From the NCBI GenBank assembly GCA_932294295.1, contig OW028574.1:26358145-26422144 (forward strand): DNA of 64,000 nucleotides, read 5' to 3'. Below the pieces are notes generated by a model. The model was not told where the DNA came from, ran no database searches, and saw only the letters and a program-made list of their open reading frames with translations. The stretch's first letter is position 1. Each line of letters opens with the position of its first letter. The translations under genes were made by a program, and so were the position numbers. Positions 51,774 through 63,974 of this stretch are shown piece by piece. The DNA comes from Alitta virens (Eukaryota; Annelida; Polychaeta; Phyllodocida; Nereididae).

Positions 51774-52370
51774 AATGTTGTTAACTGTTAATGTTGTTAA
51801 CTGTTAATGTTGTTAACTGTTAATGTTGTTAACTGTTAATGTTGTAAACTGTTAATGTTGTTAACTGTTAATGTTGTTAACTGTTAATGTTGTTAACTGT
51901 TAATGTTGTTAACTGTTAATGTTGTTAACTGTTAATGTTGTAAACTGTTAATGTTGTTAACTGTTAATGTTGTTAACTGTTAATGCTGTTAACTGTTAAT
52001 GCTGTTAACTGTTAATGTTGCCGGCTTAATGTTGTTGCCAGCTTAATGTTGTTTGACAGCTTAATGTTGACAGCCTAATGTTGTTGACGGTTAATTTTGA
52101 CAACTTAATTTTCACAACTTAATGTTGACAGCTCAATGTTGACAGCTTAATGTTGTTGACAGCTTAATGTTGTTGATAGCTTAATGTTGTTGATAGCTTA
52201 ATGTTGACAGCTTAATGTTGACAGCTTAATGTTGTTGACAGCTTAATGTTGACAGCTTAATGTTGACAGCTTAATGTTGACAGCTTAATGTTGACAGCTT
52301 AATGTTGACAGCTTAATGTTGACAGCTTATTGTTGACAGCTTATTGTTGACAGCTTAATGTTGACAGCTT
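51774..52370 (+). repeat. P module (15 units)
   Basis: A 15-unit array at 51774-52013 with terminal GCTG pair, followed by a mutated CCGGCTT 14-mer (near 52021), TTGCCAGC, the GTTGTTTGAC variant and CGG at 52087. Unlike its two predecessors it is not followed by an array-less P. Confidence 0.92.
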
Positions 52371-53739
52371 AATGTTGTTAACTGTTAATGTTGTTAACTG
52401 TTAATGTTGTTAACTGTTAATGTTGTTAACTGTTAATGTTGTTAACTGTTAATGTTGTAAACTGTTAATGTTGTTAACTGTTAATGTTGTTAACTGTTAA
52501 TGTTGTTAACTGTTAATGTTGTTAACTGTTAATGTTGTTAACTGTTAATGTTGTTAACTGTTAATGTTGCCAGCTTAATGTTGTTGCCAGCTTAATGTTG
52601 TTGACAGCTCAATGTTGACAGCTTAATGTTGTTGACAGCTTAATGTTGTTGATAGCTTAATGTTGTTGATAGCTTAATGTTGACAGCTTAATGTTGTTAA
52701 CTGTTAATGTTGTTAACTGTTAATGTTGTTAACTGTTAATATTGTAAACTGTTAATGTTGTTAACTGTTAATGTTGTTAACTGTTAATGTTGTTAACTGT
52801 TAATGTTGCCAGCTTAATGTTGTTACCAGCTTAATGTTGTTGACAGCTTAATGTTGACATCCTAATGTTGTTGACGGTTAATTTTGACAACTTAATTTTC
52901 ACAACTTAATGTTGACAGCTTAATGTTGACAGCTTAATGTTGACAGCTTAATGTTGTTGACAGCTTAATGTTGACAGCTTAATGTTGACAGCTTAATGTT
53001 GACAGCTTAATGTTGACAGCTTATTGTTGACAGCTTAATGTTGACAGCTTAATGTTGACAGCTTAATGTTGACAGCCTAATGTTGACAGCCTAAGGTTGA
53101 CAGCTTAATGTTGACAGCTTAATGTTGACAGCTTAATGTTGACAACTTATTGTTGACAGCTTAATGTTGACAGCTTAATGTTGACAGCTTAATGTTGACA
53201 GCTTATTGTTGACAGCTTAATGTTGACAGCTTAATGTTGACAGCTTAATGTTGACAGCCTAATGTTGACAGCCTAAGGTTGACAGCTTAATGTTGACAGC
53301 TTAATGTTGACAGCTTAATGTTGACAACTTATTGTTGACAGCTTAATGTTGACAGCTTAATGTTGACAGCCTAATGTTGACAGGCTAATGTTGACAGCTT
53401 AATGTTGACAGCTTAATGTTGACAGCTTATTGTTGACAGCTTATTGTTGACAGCTTAATGTTGACAGCTTAGTGTTGACAGCCTAATGTTGACAGCCTAA
53501 TGTTGACAGCTTAATGTTGACAGCTTAATGTTGACAACTTATTGTTGACAGCTTAATGTTGACAGCTTAATGTTGACAGCCTAATGTTGACAGGCTAATG
53601 TTGACAGCTTAATGTTGACAGCTTAATGTTGACAGCTTATTGTTGACAGCTTATTGTTGACAGCTTAATGTTGACAGCTTAATGTTGACAGCCTATTGTT
53701 GACAGCTTAATGTTGTTGAAAGCTTAATGTTGACAGCTT
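52371..53739 (+). repeat. Q + R modules with triplicated tail series
   Basis: Q: a 12-unit array at 52371-52562, with ordinary AATGTTGTAAAC instead of AATATT. R: a 7-unit array at 52690-52801, CATCCT near 52854, CGG 52874; the GATAGC 17-mers usual after the cluster are missing. The tail repeats its marker series: AAGGTTGAC near 53092 and 53275, GACAACTTATTG near 53140, 53324 and 53535. AAGCTT at 53720. Confidence 0.91.
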
Positions 53740-54336
53740 AATGTTGTTAACTGTTAATGTTGTTAACTGTTAATGTTGTTAACTGTTAATGTTGTTAACT
53801 GTTAATGTTGTAAACTGTTAATGTTGTTAACTGTTAATGTTGTTAACTGTTAATGTTGTTAACTGTTAATGTTGTTAACTGTTAATGTTGTTAACTGTTA
53901 ATGTTGTAAACTGTTAATGTTGTTAACTGTTAATGTTGTTAACTGTTAATGCTGTTAACTGTTAATGCTGTTAACTGTTAATGTTGCCAGCTTAATGTTG
54001 TTGCCAGCTTAATGTTGTTTGACAGCTTAATGTTGACAGCCTAATGTTGTTGACGGTTAATTTTGACAACTTAATTTTCACAACTTAATGTTGACAGCTC
54101 AATGTTGACAGCTTAATGTTGTTGACAGCTTAATGTTGTTGATAGCTTAATGTTGTTGATAGCTTAATGTTGACAGCTTAATGTTGACAGCTTAATGTTG
54201 TTGACAGCTTAATGTTGACAGCTTAATGTTGACAGCTTAATGTTGACAGCTTAATGTTGACAGCTTAATGTTGACAGCTTAATGTTGACAGCTTATTGTT
54301 GACAGCTTATTGTTGACAGCTTAATGTTGACAGCTT
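53740..54336 (+). repeat. P module (15 units)
   Basis: A 15-unit array at 53740-53979 with terminal GCTG pair; CCAGC, TTGCCAGC, GTTGTTTGAC variant, CGG at 54053. Landmarks sit 1966 bp from the P module at 51774. Confidence 0.92.
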
Positions 54337-55444
54337 AATGTTGTTAACTGTTAATGTTGTTAACTGTTAATGTTGTTAACTGTTAATGTTGTTAACTGTT
54401 AATGTTGTTAACTGTTAATGTTGTAAACTGTTAATGTTGTTAACTGTTAATGTTGTTAACTGTTAATGTTGTTAACTGTTAATGTTGTTAACTGTTAATG
54501 TTGTTAACTGTTAATGTTGTTAACTGTTAATGTTGCCAGCTTAATGTTGTTGCCAGCTTAATGTTGTTGACAGCTCAATGTTGACAGCTTAATGTTGTTG
54601 ACAGCTTAATGTTGTTGATAGCTTAATGTTGTTGATAGCTTAATGTTGACAGCTTAATGTTGTTAACTGTTAATGTTGTTAACTGTTAATGTTGTTAACT
54701 GTTAATATTGTAAACTGTTAATGTTGTTAACTGTTAATGTTGTTAACTGTTAATGTTGTTAACTGTTGATGTTGTTAACTGTTAATGTTGCCAGCTTAAT
54801 GTTGTTACCAGCTTAATGTTGTTGACAGCTTAATGTTGACATCCTAATGTTGTTGACGGTTAATTTTGACAACTTAATTTTCACAACTTAATGTTGACAG
54901 CTTAATGTTGACAGCTTAATGTTGACAGCTTAATGTTGTTGACAGCTTAATGTTGACAGCTTAATGTTGACAGCTTAATGTTGACAGCTTAATGTTGACA
55001 GCTTATTGTTGACAGCTTAATGTTGACAGCTTAATGTTGACAGCTTAATGTTGACAGCCTAATGTTGACAGCCTAAGGTTGACAGCTTAATGTTGACAGC
55101 TTAATGTTGACAGCTTAATGTTGACAACTTATTGTTGACAGCTTAATGTTGACAGCTTAATGTTGACAGCCTAATGTTGACAGGCTAATGTTGACAGCTT
55201 AATGTTGACAGCTTAATGTTGACAGCTTATTGTTGACAGCTTATTGTTGACAGCTTAATGTTGACAGCTTAGTGTTGACAGCCTAATGTTGACAGCCTAA
55301 TGTTGACAGCTTAATGTTGACAGCTTAATGTTGACAGCTTAATGTTGACAGCTTAATGTTGACAGCTTAATGTTGACAGCCTATTGTTGACAGCTTAATG
55401 TTGTTGACAGCTTAATGTTGTTGAAAGCTTAATGTTGACAGCTT
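54337..55444 (+). repeat. Q + R modules
   Basis: Q: a 12-unit array at 54337-54528 with AATGTTGTAAAC sixth. R: an 8-unit array at 54656-54783 with a private ACTGTTGATG near 54777; CATCCT near 54836, CGG 54856, again without GATAGC 17-mers after the cluster. The tail has one copy of the marker series and an extra GTTGACAGC 17-mer before GTTGAAAGC. AAGCTT at 55425. Confidence 0.92.
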
Positions 55445-56972
55445 AATGTTGTTAACTGTTAATGTTGTTAACTGTTAATGTTGTTAACTGTTAATGTTGT
55501 TAACTGTTAATGTTGTAAACTGTTAATGTTGTTAACTGTTAATGTTGTTAACTGTTAATGTTGTTAACTGTTAATGTTGTTAACTGTTAATGTTGTTAAC
55601 TGTTAATGTTGTTAACTGTTAATGTTGTTAACTGTTAATGTTGTTAACTGTTAATGCTGTTAACTGTTAATGCTGTTAACTGTTAATGTTGCCAGCTTAA
55701 TGTTGTTGCCAGCTTAATGTTGTTGACAGCTTAATGTTGACAGCTTAATGTTGACAGCTTAATGTTGACAGCTTATTGTTGACAGCTTATTGTTGACAGC
55801 TTAATGTTGACAGCTTAATGTTGACAGCTTAATGTTGTTAACTGTTAATGTTGTTAACTGTTAATGTTGTTAACTGTTAATGTTGTTAACTGTTAATGTT
55901 GTTAACTGTTAATGTTGTTAACTGTTAATGTTGCTAACTGTTAATGTTGTAAACTGTTAATGTTGTTAACTGTTAATGTTGTTAACTGTTAATGTTGTTA
56001 ACTGTTAATGTTGTTAACTGTTAATGTTGCCAGCTTAATGTTGTTACCAGCTTAATGTTGTTGACAGCTTAATGTTGACATCCTAATGTTGTTGACGGTT
56101 AATTTTGACAACTTAATTTTGACAACTTAATGTTGACAGCTTAATGTTGACAGCTTAATGTTGACAGCTTAATGTTGACAGCTTATTGTTGACAGCTTAT
56201 TGTTGACAGCTTAATGTTGACAGCTTAATGTTGACAGCTTAATGTTGTTAACTGTTAATGTTGTTAACTGTTAATGTTGTTAACTGTTAATGTTGTTAAC
56301 TGTTAATGTTGTTAACTGTTAATGTTGTTAACTGTTAATGTTGTTAACTGTTAATGTTGCTAACTGTTAATGTTGTAAACTGTTAATGTTGTTAACTGTT
56401 AATGTTGTTAACTGTTAATGTTGTTAACTGTTAATGTTGTTAACTGTTAATGTTGCCAGCTTAATGTTGTTGCCAGCTTAATGTTGTTGACAGCTTAATG
56501 TTGACAGCCTAATGTTGTTGACGGTTAATTTTGACAACTTAATTTTCACAACTTAATGTTGACAGCTCAATGTTGACAGCTTAATGTTGTTGACAGCTTA
56601 ATGTTGTTGATAGCTTAATGTTGTTGATAGCTTAATGTTGACAGCTTAATGTTGACAGCTTAATGTTGTTGACAGCTTAATGTTGACAGCTTAATGTTGA
56701 CAGCTTAATGTTGACAGCTTAATGTTGACAGCTTAATGTTGACAGCTTAATGTTGACAGCTTATTGTTGACAGCTTATTGTTGACAGCTTAATGTTGACA
56801 GCTTAATGTTGACAGCCTAATGTTGACAGCCTAAAGTTGACAGCTTAATGTTGACAGGCTAATGTTGACAGCTTAATGTTGACAGCTTAATGTTGACAGC
56901 TTTATGTTGACAGCTTAATGTTGACAGCCTAATGTTGACAGCTTAATGTTGACAGCTTAATGTTGACAGCTT
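55445..56972 (+). repeat. Three 16-mer arrays with mixed linkers
   Basis: Array 55445-55684 (15 units, terminal GCTG pair) is followed by CCAGC and TTGCCAGC but its linker has no CGG cluster. Array 55831-56022 (12 units, GCTAAC + GTAAAC) has a P-type array but an R-type linker (TTACCAGC, CATCCT near 56075, CGG 56095). Array 56241-56448 (13 units, GCTAAC + GTAAAC) has a normal P linker, CGG 56521. The hybrid combinations suggest exchange junctions; from 56241 on the window tracks 30181 onward. Confidence 0.91.
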
Positions 56973-57600
56973 AATGTTGTTACCTGTTAATGTTGTTAAC
57001 TGTTAATGTTGTAAACTGTTAATGTTGCCAGCTTATTGTTGTTGACAGCTTAATGTTGTTGATAGCTTAATGTTGACAGCTTAATGTTGACAGCTTAATG
57101 TTGTTGACAGCCTAATTTTGTTGACAGCTTAATGTTGACAGCTTAATGTTGACAGCTTAATGTTGACAGCTTAATGTTGACAGCTTAATGTTGACAGCTT
57201 AATGTTGACAGCTTAATGTTGACAGCTTAATGTTGACAGCTTAATGTTGTTAACTGTTAATGTTGTAAACTGCTAATGTTGCCAGCTTATTGTTGTTGAC
57301 AGCTTAATGTTGTTGATAGCTTAATGTTGACAGCTTAATGTTGTTGACAGCTTAATTTTGTTGACAGCTTAATGTTGACAGCTTAATGTTGACAGCTTAA
57401 TGTTGACAGCTTAATGTTGACAGCTTAATGTTGACAGCTTAATGTTGACAGCTTAATGTTGACAGCCTAATGTTGACAGCTAAATGTTGACAGCTAAATG
57501 TTGACAGCTTAATGTTGACAGCTTAATGTTGACAGCTTAATGTTGACAGCTTTATGTTGACAGCTTAATGTTGACAGCTTAATGTTGACAGCTTAATGTT
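56973..57600 (+). repeat. S module (3 + 2 units)
   Basis: Short arrays at 56973-57020, with the TTACCTG first unit, and 57243-57274 (ending ACTGCT). Both lie exactly 26092 bp after their counterparts at 30881 and 31151. Two AGCTAAATG units near 57478-57495. Confidence 0.93.
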
Positions 57601-59079
57601 GACAGCCTAAAGTTGACAGCCTAATGTTGACAGCTTAATGTTGTTGACGGTTAATTTTGACAGCTTAATGTTGTTGACAGCTTAATGTTGTTGCCAGCTT
57701 AATGTTGTTGACAGCTTAATGTTGACAGCCTAATATTGTTGACAGTTACTTTTGACAGCTTAATGTTGTTGACAGCTTAATGTTGTTGACAGCTTAATGT
57801 TGACAGCTTAATGTTGACAGCTTAATGTTGACAGCTTAATGTTGACAGCTTGATGTTGACAGCCTAAAGTTGACAGCCTAATGTTGACAGCTTAATGTTG
57901 TTGACGGTTAATTTTGACAGCTTAATGTTGTTGACAGCTTAATGTTGTTGCCAGCTTAATGTTGTTGACAGCTTAATGTTGACAGCCTAATATTGTTGAC
58001 AGTTAATTTTGACAGCTTAATGTTGTTGACAGCTTAATGTTGTTGACAGCTTAATGTTGTTGACAGCTTAATGTTGTTGACAGCTTAATGTTGTTGACAG
58101 CTTAATGTTGACAGCTTAATGTTGACAGCTTAATGTTGACAGCTTAATGTTGACAGCTTAATGTTGACAGCTTAATGTTGACAGCTTAATGTTGACAGCT
58201 TAATGTTGACAACTTAATGTTGACAGCTTAATGTTGACAGCTTAATGTTGACAGCTTAATGTTGACAGCTTAATGTTGACAGCTTAATGGTGACAGCTTA
58301 ATGTTGTTGATAGCTTAATGTTGTTGATAGCTTAATGTTGACAGCATAATGTTGTTGACAGCTTAATGTTGTTGATAGCTTAATGTTGTTGATAGCTTAA
58401 TGTTGACAGCTTAATGTTGACAGCTTAATGTTGTTGACAGCTTAATGTTGACAGCTTAATGTTGACAGCTTAATGTTGACAGCTTAATGTTGACGGCTTA
58501 ATGTTGACAGCTTAATGTTGACAGCTTATTGTTGACAGCTTAATGTTGACAGCTTAGTGTTGACAGCCTAATGCTGACAGCCTAATGTTGACAGCTTAAT
58601 GTTGACAGCTTAATGTTGACAGCTTAATGTTGACAGCTTAATGCTGACAGCTTAATGTTGACAGCCTATTGTTGACAGCTTAATGTTGTTGAAAGCTTAA
58701 TGTTGACAGCTTAATGTTGACAGCTTAATGTTGACAGCTTAATGTTGACAACTTATTGTTGACAGCTTAATGTTGACAGCTTAATGTTGACAGCCTAATG
58801 TTGACAGGCTAATGTTGACAGCTTAATGTTGACAGCTTAATGTTGACAGCTTATTGTTGACAGCTTATTGTTGACAGCTTAATGTTGACAGCTTAGTGTT
58901 GACAGCCTAATGTTGACAGCCTAATGTTGACAGCTTAATGTTGACAGCTTAATGTTGACAGCTTAATGTTGACAGCTTAATGTTGACAGCTTAATGTTGA
59001 CAGCCTATTGTTGACAGCTTAATGTTGTTGAAAGCTTAATGTTGACAGCTTAATGTTGACAGCTAAATGTTGACAGCTT
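57601..59079 (+). repeat. V module with extended tail
   Basis: Variant CGG clusters at 57647 and 57904; AATATTGTTGACAGTT at 57732 and 57989 (spacing 257). The extended V + R type tail matches 31497-32928, including the otherwise unseen AATGCTGACAGCC near 58570. A private GACGGCTT lies near 58494. AAGCTT at 58693 and 59032. Confidence 0.92.
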
Positions 59080-59890
59080 AATGTTGTTAACTGTTAATGT
59101 TGTTAACTGTTAATGTTGTTAACTGTTAATGTTGTTAACTGTTAATGTTGTAAACTGTTAATGTTGTTAACTGTTAATGTTGTTAACTGTTAATGTTGTT
59201 AACTGTTAATGTTGTTAACTGTTAATGTTGCCAGCTTAATGTTGTTGCCAGCTTAATGTTGTTGACAGCTTAATGTTGACAGCCTAATGTTGTTGACGGT
59301 TAATTTTGACAACTTAATTTTCACAACTTAATGTTGACAGCTCAATGTTGACAGCTTAATGTTGTTGACAGCTTAATGTTGTTGATAGCTTAATGTTGTT
59401 GACAGCTTAATGTTGACAGCTTAATGTTGACAGCTTAATGTTGTTGACAGCTTAATGTTGTTGACAGCTTAATGTTGACAGCTTAATGTTGACAGCTTAA
59501 TGTTGACAGCTTAATGTTGACAGCTTAATGTTGACAGCCTAATGTTGACAGCCTAAAGTTGACAGCTTAATGTTGACAGCTTAATGTTGACAGCTTAATG
59601 TTGACAACTTATTGTTGACAGCTTAATGTTGACAGCTTATTGTTGACAGCTTAATGTTGACAGCTTAATGTTGACAGCTTAATGTTGACAGCCTAATGTT
59701 GACAGCCTAAAGTTGACAGCTTAATGTTGACAGCTTAATGTTGACAGCTTAATGTTGACAACTTATTGTTGACAGCTTAATGTTGACAGCTTAATGTTGA
59801 CAGCCTAATGTTGACAGGCTAATGTTGACAGCTTAATGTTGACAGCTTAATGTTGACAGCTTAATGTTGACAGCTTAATGTTGACAGCTT
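59080..59890 (+). repeat. P module (9 units)
   Basis: A 9-unit array at 59080-59223 preceded by the AGCTAAATG unit; CGG 59296. Same tail order as 32929-33723, which has eight units. Confidence 0.92.
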
Positions 59891-60907
59891 AATGTTGTTA
59901 ACTGTTAATGTTGTTAACTGTTAATGTTGTAAACTGTTAATGTTGCCAGCTTATTGTTGTTGACAGCTTAATGTTGTTGATAGCTTAATGTTGACAGCCT
60001 AATGTTGACAGGCTAATGTTGACAGCTTAATGTTGACAGCTTAATGTTGATAGCTTAATGTTGACAGCTTAATGTTGACAGCTTAATGTTGACAGCTTAA
60101 TGTTGACAGCTTAATGTTGACAGCTTAATGTTGACAGCTTAATGTTGACAGCTTAATGTTGTTAACTGTTAATGTTGTTAACTGTTAATGTTGTAAACTG
60201 TTAATGTTGCCAGCTTATTGTTGTTGACAGCTTAATGTTGTTGATAGCTTAATGTTGACAGCTTAATGCTGTTGACAGCCTAATTTTGTTGACAGCTTAA
60301 TGTTGACAGCTTAATGTTGACAGCTTAATGTTGACAGCTTAATGTTGACAGCTTAATGTTGACAGCTTAATGTTGACAGCTTAATGTTGACAGCTTAATG
60401 TTGACAGCTTAATGTTGACAGCTTAATGTTGACAGCTTAATGTTGACAGCTTAATGGTGACAGCTTAATGGTGACAGCTTAATGGTGACAGCTTAATGTT
60501 GTTGATAGCTTAATGTTGTTGATAGCTTAATGTTGACAGCATAATGTTGTTGACAGCTTAATGTTGTTGATAGCTTAATGTTGTTGATAGCTTAATGTTG
60601 ACAGCTTAATGTTGACAGCTTAATGTTGTTGACAGCTTAATGTTGACAGCTTAATGTTGACAGCTTAATGTTGACAGCTTATTGTTGACAGCGTATTGTT
60701 GACAGCTTAATGTTGACAGCTTAGTGTTGACAGCCTAATGTTGACAGCCTAATGTTGACAGCTTAATGTTGACAGCTTAATGTTGACAGCTTAATGTTGA
60801 CAGCTTAATGCTGACAGCTTAATGTTGACAGCCTATTGTTGACAGCTTAATGTTGTTGAGAGCTTAATGTTGACAGCTTAATGTTGACAGCTTAATGTTG
60901 ACAGCTT
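59891..60907 (+). repeat. S module (3 + 3 units)
   Basis: Short arrays at 59891-59938 and 60155-60202, with a private 14-mer GATAGC variant near 60048. Three GGTGAC units near 60458-60488, GACAGCG CpG near 60692, GTTGAGAGC near 60858. Counterpart 33724-34698. Confidence 0.92.
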
Positions 60908-62646
60908 AATGTTGTTAACTGTTAATGTTGTTAACTGTTAATGTTGTTAACTGTTAATGTTGTTAACTGTTAATGTTGTTAACTGTTAATGTTGTTAACT
61001 GTTAATGTTGTAAACTGTTAATGTTGTAAACTGTTAATGTTGTTAACTGTTAATGTTGTTAACTGTTAATGTTGTTAACTGTTAATGTTGTTAACTGTTA
61101 ATGTTGTTAACTGTTAATGTTGTAAACTGTTAATGTTGTAAACTGTTAATGTTGTTAACTGTTAATGTTGTTAACTGTTAATGTTGCCAGCTTAATGTTG
61201 TTGCCAGCTTAATGTTGTTGACAGCTTAATGTTGACAGCCTAATGTTGTTGACGGTTAATTTTGACAACTTAATTTTGACAACTTAATGTTGACAGCTCA
61301 ATGTTGACAGCTTAATGTTGTTGACAGCTTAATGTTGTTGATAGCTTAATGTTGTTGATAGCTTAATGTTGACAGCTTAATGTTGACAGCTTAATGTTGT
61401 TGACAGCTTAATGTTGACAGCATAATGTTGACAGCTTAATGTTGACAGCTTAATGTTGACAGCTTAATGTTGACAGCTTATTGTTGACAGCTTATTGTTG
61501 ACAGCTTAATGTTGACAGCTTAATGTTGACAGCTTAATGTTGTTAACTGTTAATGTTGTTAACTGTTAATGTTGTTAACTGTTAATGTTGTTAACTGTTA
61601 ATGTTGTTAACTGTTAATGTTGCTAACTGTTAATTTTGTAAACTGTTAATGTTGTTAACTGTTAATGTTGTTAACTGTTAATGTTGTTAACTGTTAATGT
61701 TGCCAGCTTAATGTTGTTGCCAGCTTAATGTTGTTGACAGCTTAATGTTGACAGCCTAATGTTGTTGACGGTTAATTTTGACAACTTAATTTTCACAACT
61801 TAATGTTGACAGCTCAATGTTGACAGCTTAATGTTGTTGACAGCTTAATGTTGTTGATAGCTTAATGTTGTTGATAGCTTAATGTTGACAGCTTAATGTT
61901 GACAGCTTAATGTTGTTGACAGCTTAATGTTGACAGCTTAATGTTGACAGCTTAATGTTGACAGCTTAATGTTGACAGCTTAATGTTGACAGCTTATTGT
62001 TGACAGCTTATTGTTGACAGCTTAATGTTGACAGCTTAATGTTGACAGCTTAATGTTGACAGCCTAATGTTGACAGCCTAAAGTTGACAGCTTAATGTTG
62101 ACAGGCTAATGTTGACAGCTTAATGTTGACAGCTTAATGTTGACAGCTTAATGTTGACAGCTTAATGTTGACAGCTTAATGTTGACAGCTTAATGGTGAC
62201 AGCTTAATGGTGACAGCTTAATGGTGACAGCTTAATGTTGTTGTTAGCTTAATGTTGTTGATAGCTTAATGTTGACAGCATAATGTTGTTGACAGCTTAA
62301 TGTTGTTGATAGCTTAATGTTGTTGATAGCTTAATGTTGACAGCTTAATGTTGACAGCTTAATGTTGTTGACAGCTTAATGTTGACAGCTTAATGTTGAC
62401 AGCTTAATGTTGACAGCTTATTGTTGACAGCGTATTGTTGACAGCTTAATGTTGACAGCTTAGTGTTGACAGCCTAATGTTGACAGCCTAATGTTGACAG
62501 CTTAATGTTGACAGCTTAATGTTGACAGCTTAATGTTGACAGCTTAATGCTGACAGCTTAATGTTGACAGCCTATTGTTGACAGCTTAATGTTGTTGAGA
62601 GCTTAATGTTGACAGCTTAATGTTGACAGCTTAATGTTGACAGCTT
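60908..62646 (+). repeat. Two P modules (17 + 10 units)
   Basis: Array 60908-61179 (17 units, two GTAAAC doublets), CGG 61252 with the GAC third block. Array 61536-61695 (10 units, GCTAAC followed by a private AATTTTGTAAAC near 61633), CGG 61768. The tail has three GGTGAC, GTTGTTAGC near 62232, GACAGCG near 62430 and GTTGAGAGC. Confidence 0.92.
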
Positions 62647-63974
62647 AATGTTGTTAACTGTTAATGTTGTTAACTGTTAATGTTGTTAACTGTTAATGTT
62701 GTTAACTGTTAATGTTGTTAACTGTTAATGTTGCTAACTGTTAATGTTGTTAACTGTTAATGTTGTAAACTGTTAATGTTGTAAACTGTTAATGTTGTTA
62801 ACTGTTAATGTTGTTAACTGTTAATGTTGTTAACTGTTAATGTTGTTAACTGTTAATGTTGTTAACTGTTAATGTTGTAAACTGTTAATGTTGTAAACTG
62901 TTATTGTTGTTAACTGTTAATGTTGTTAACTGTTAATGTTGTTAACTGTTAATGTTGCCAGCTTAATGTTGTTGCCAGCTTAATGTTGTTGACAGCTTAA
63001 TGTTGACAGCCTAATGTTGTTGACGGTTAATTTTGACAACTTAATTTTCACAACTTAATGTTGACAGCTCAATGTTGACAGCTTAATGTTGTTGACAGCT
63101 TAATGTTGTTGATAGCTTAATGTTGTTGATAGCTTAATGTTGACAGCTTAATGTTGACAGCTTAATGTTGTTGACAGCTTAATGTTGACAGCATAATGTT
63201 GACAGCTTAATGTTGACAGCTTAATGTTGACAGCTTAATGTTGACAGCTTATTGTTGACAGCTTATTGTTGACAGCTTAATGTTGACAGCTTAATGTTGA
63301 CAGCTTAATGTTGTTAACTGTTAATGTTGTTAACTGTTAATGTTGTTAACTGTTAATGTTGCTAACTGTTAATGTTTTAAACTGTTAATGTTGTTAACTG
63401 TTAATGTTGTTAACTGTTAATGTTGTTAACTGTTAATGTTGTTAACTGTTAATGTTGCCAGCTTAATGTTGTTGCCAGCTTAATGTTGTTGACAGCTTAA
63501 TGTTGACAGCCTAATGTTGTTGACGGTTAATTTTGACAACTTAATTTTCACAACTTAATGTTGACAGCTCAATGTTGACAGCTTAATGTTGTTGACAGCT
63601 TAATGTTGTTGATAGCTTAATGTTGTTGATAGCTTAATGTTGACAGCTTAATGTTGACAGCTTAATGTTGTTGACAGCTTAATGTTGACAGCTTAATGTT
63701 GACAGCTTAATGTTGACAGCTTAATGTTGACAGCTTAATGTTGACAGCTTAATGTTGACAGCTTAATGTTGACAGCTTATTGTTGACAGCTTATTGTTGA
63801 CAGCTTAATGTTGACAGCTTAATGTTGACAGCCTAATGTTGACAGCCTAAAGTTGACAGCTTAATGTTGACAGGCTAATGTTGACAGCTTAATGTTGACA
63901 GCTTAATGTTGACAGCTTAATGTTGACAGCTTAATGTTGACAGCTTAATGTTGACAGCTTAATGTTGACAGCTT
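62647..63974 (+). repeat. Two P modules (19 + 9 units)
   Basis: Array 62647-62950 (19 units) has two GTAAAC doublets, and unusually a GCTAAC unit near 62731 and a TTATTG unit near 62901. CGG 63023. Array 63307-63450 (9 units) has GCTAAC followed by a private GTTTTAAAC near 63374; CGG 63523. Counterpart 36308-37607 at offset 26339. Confidence 0.92.

Noticed and set aside
882..63450. GTTAAT/GTTAAC pairs as HNF1-type sites
   Set aside because: The half-site orientation and spacing in the 16-mer differ from GTTAATNATTAAC at several positions, so the match is weak compared with the Myb-like core.
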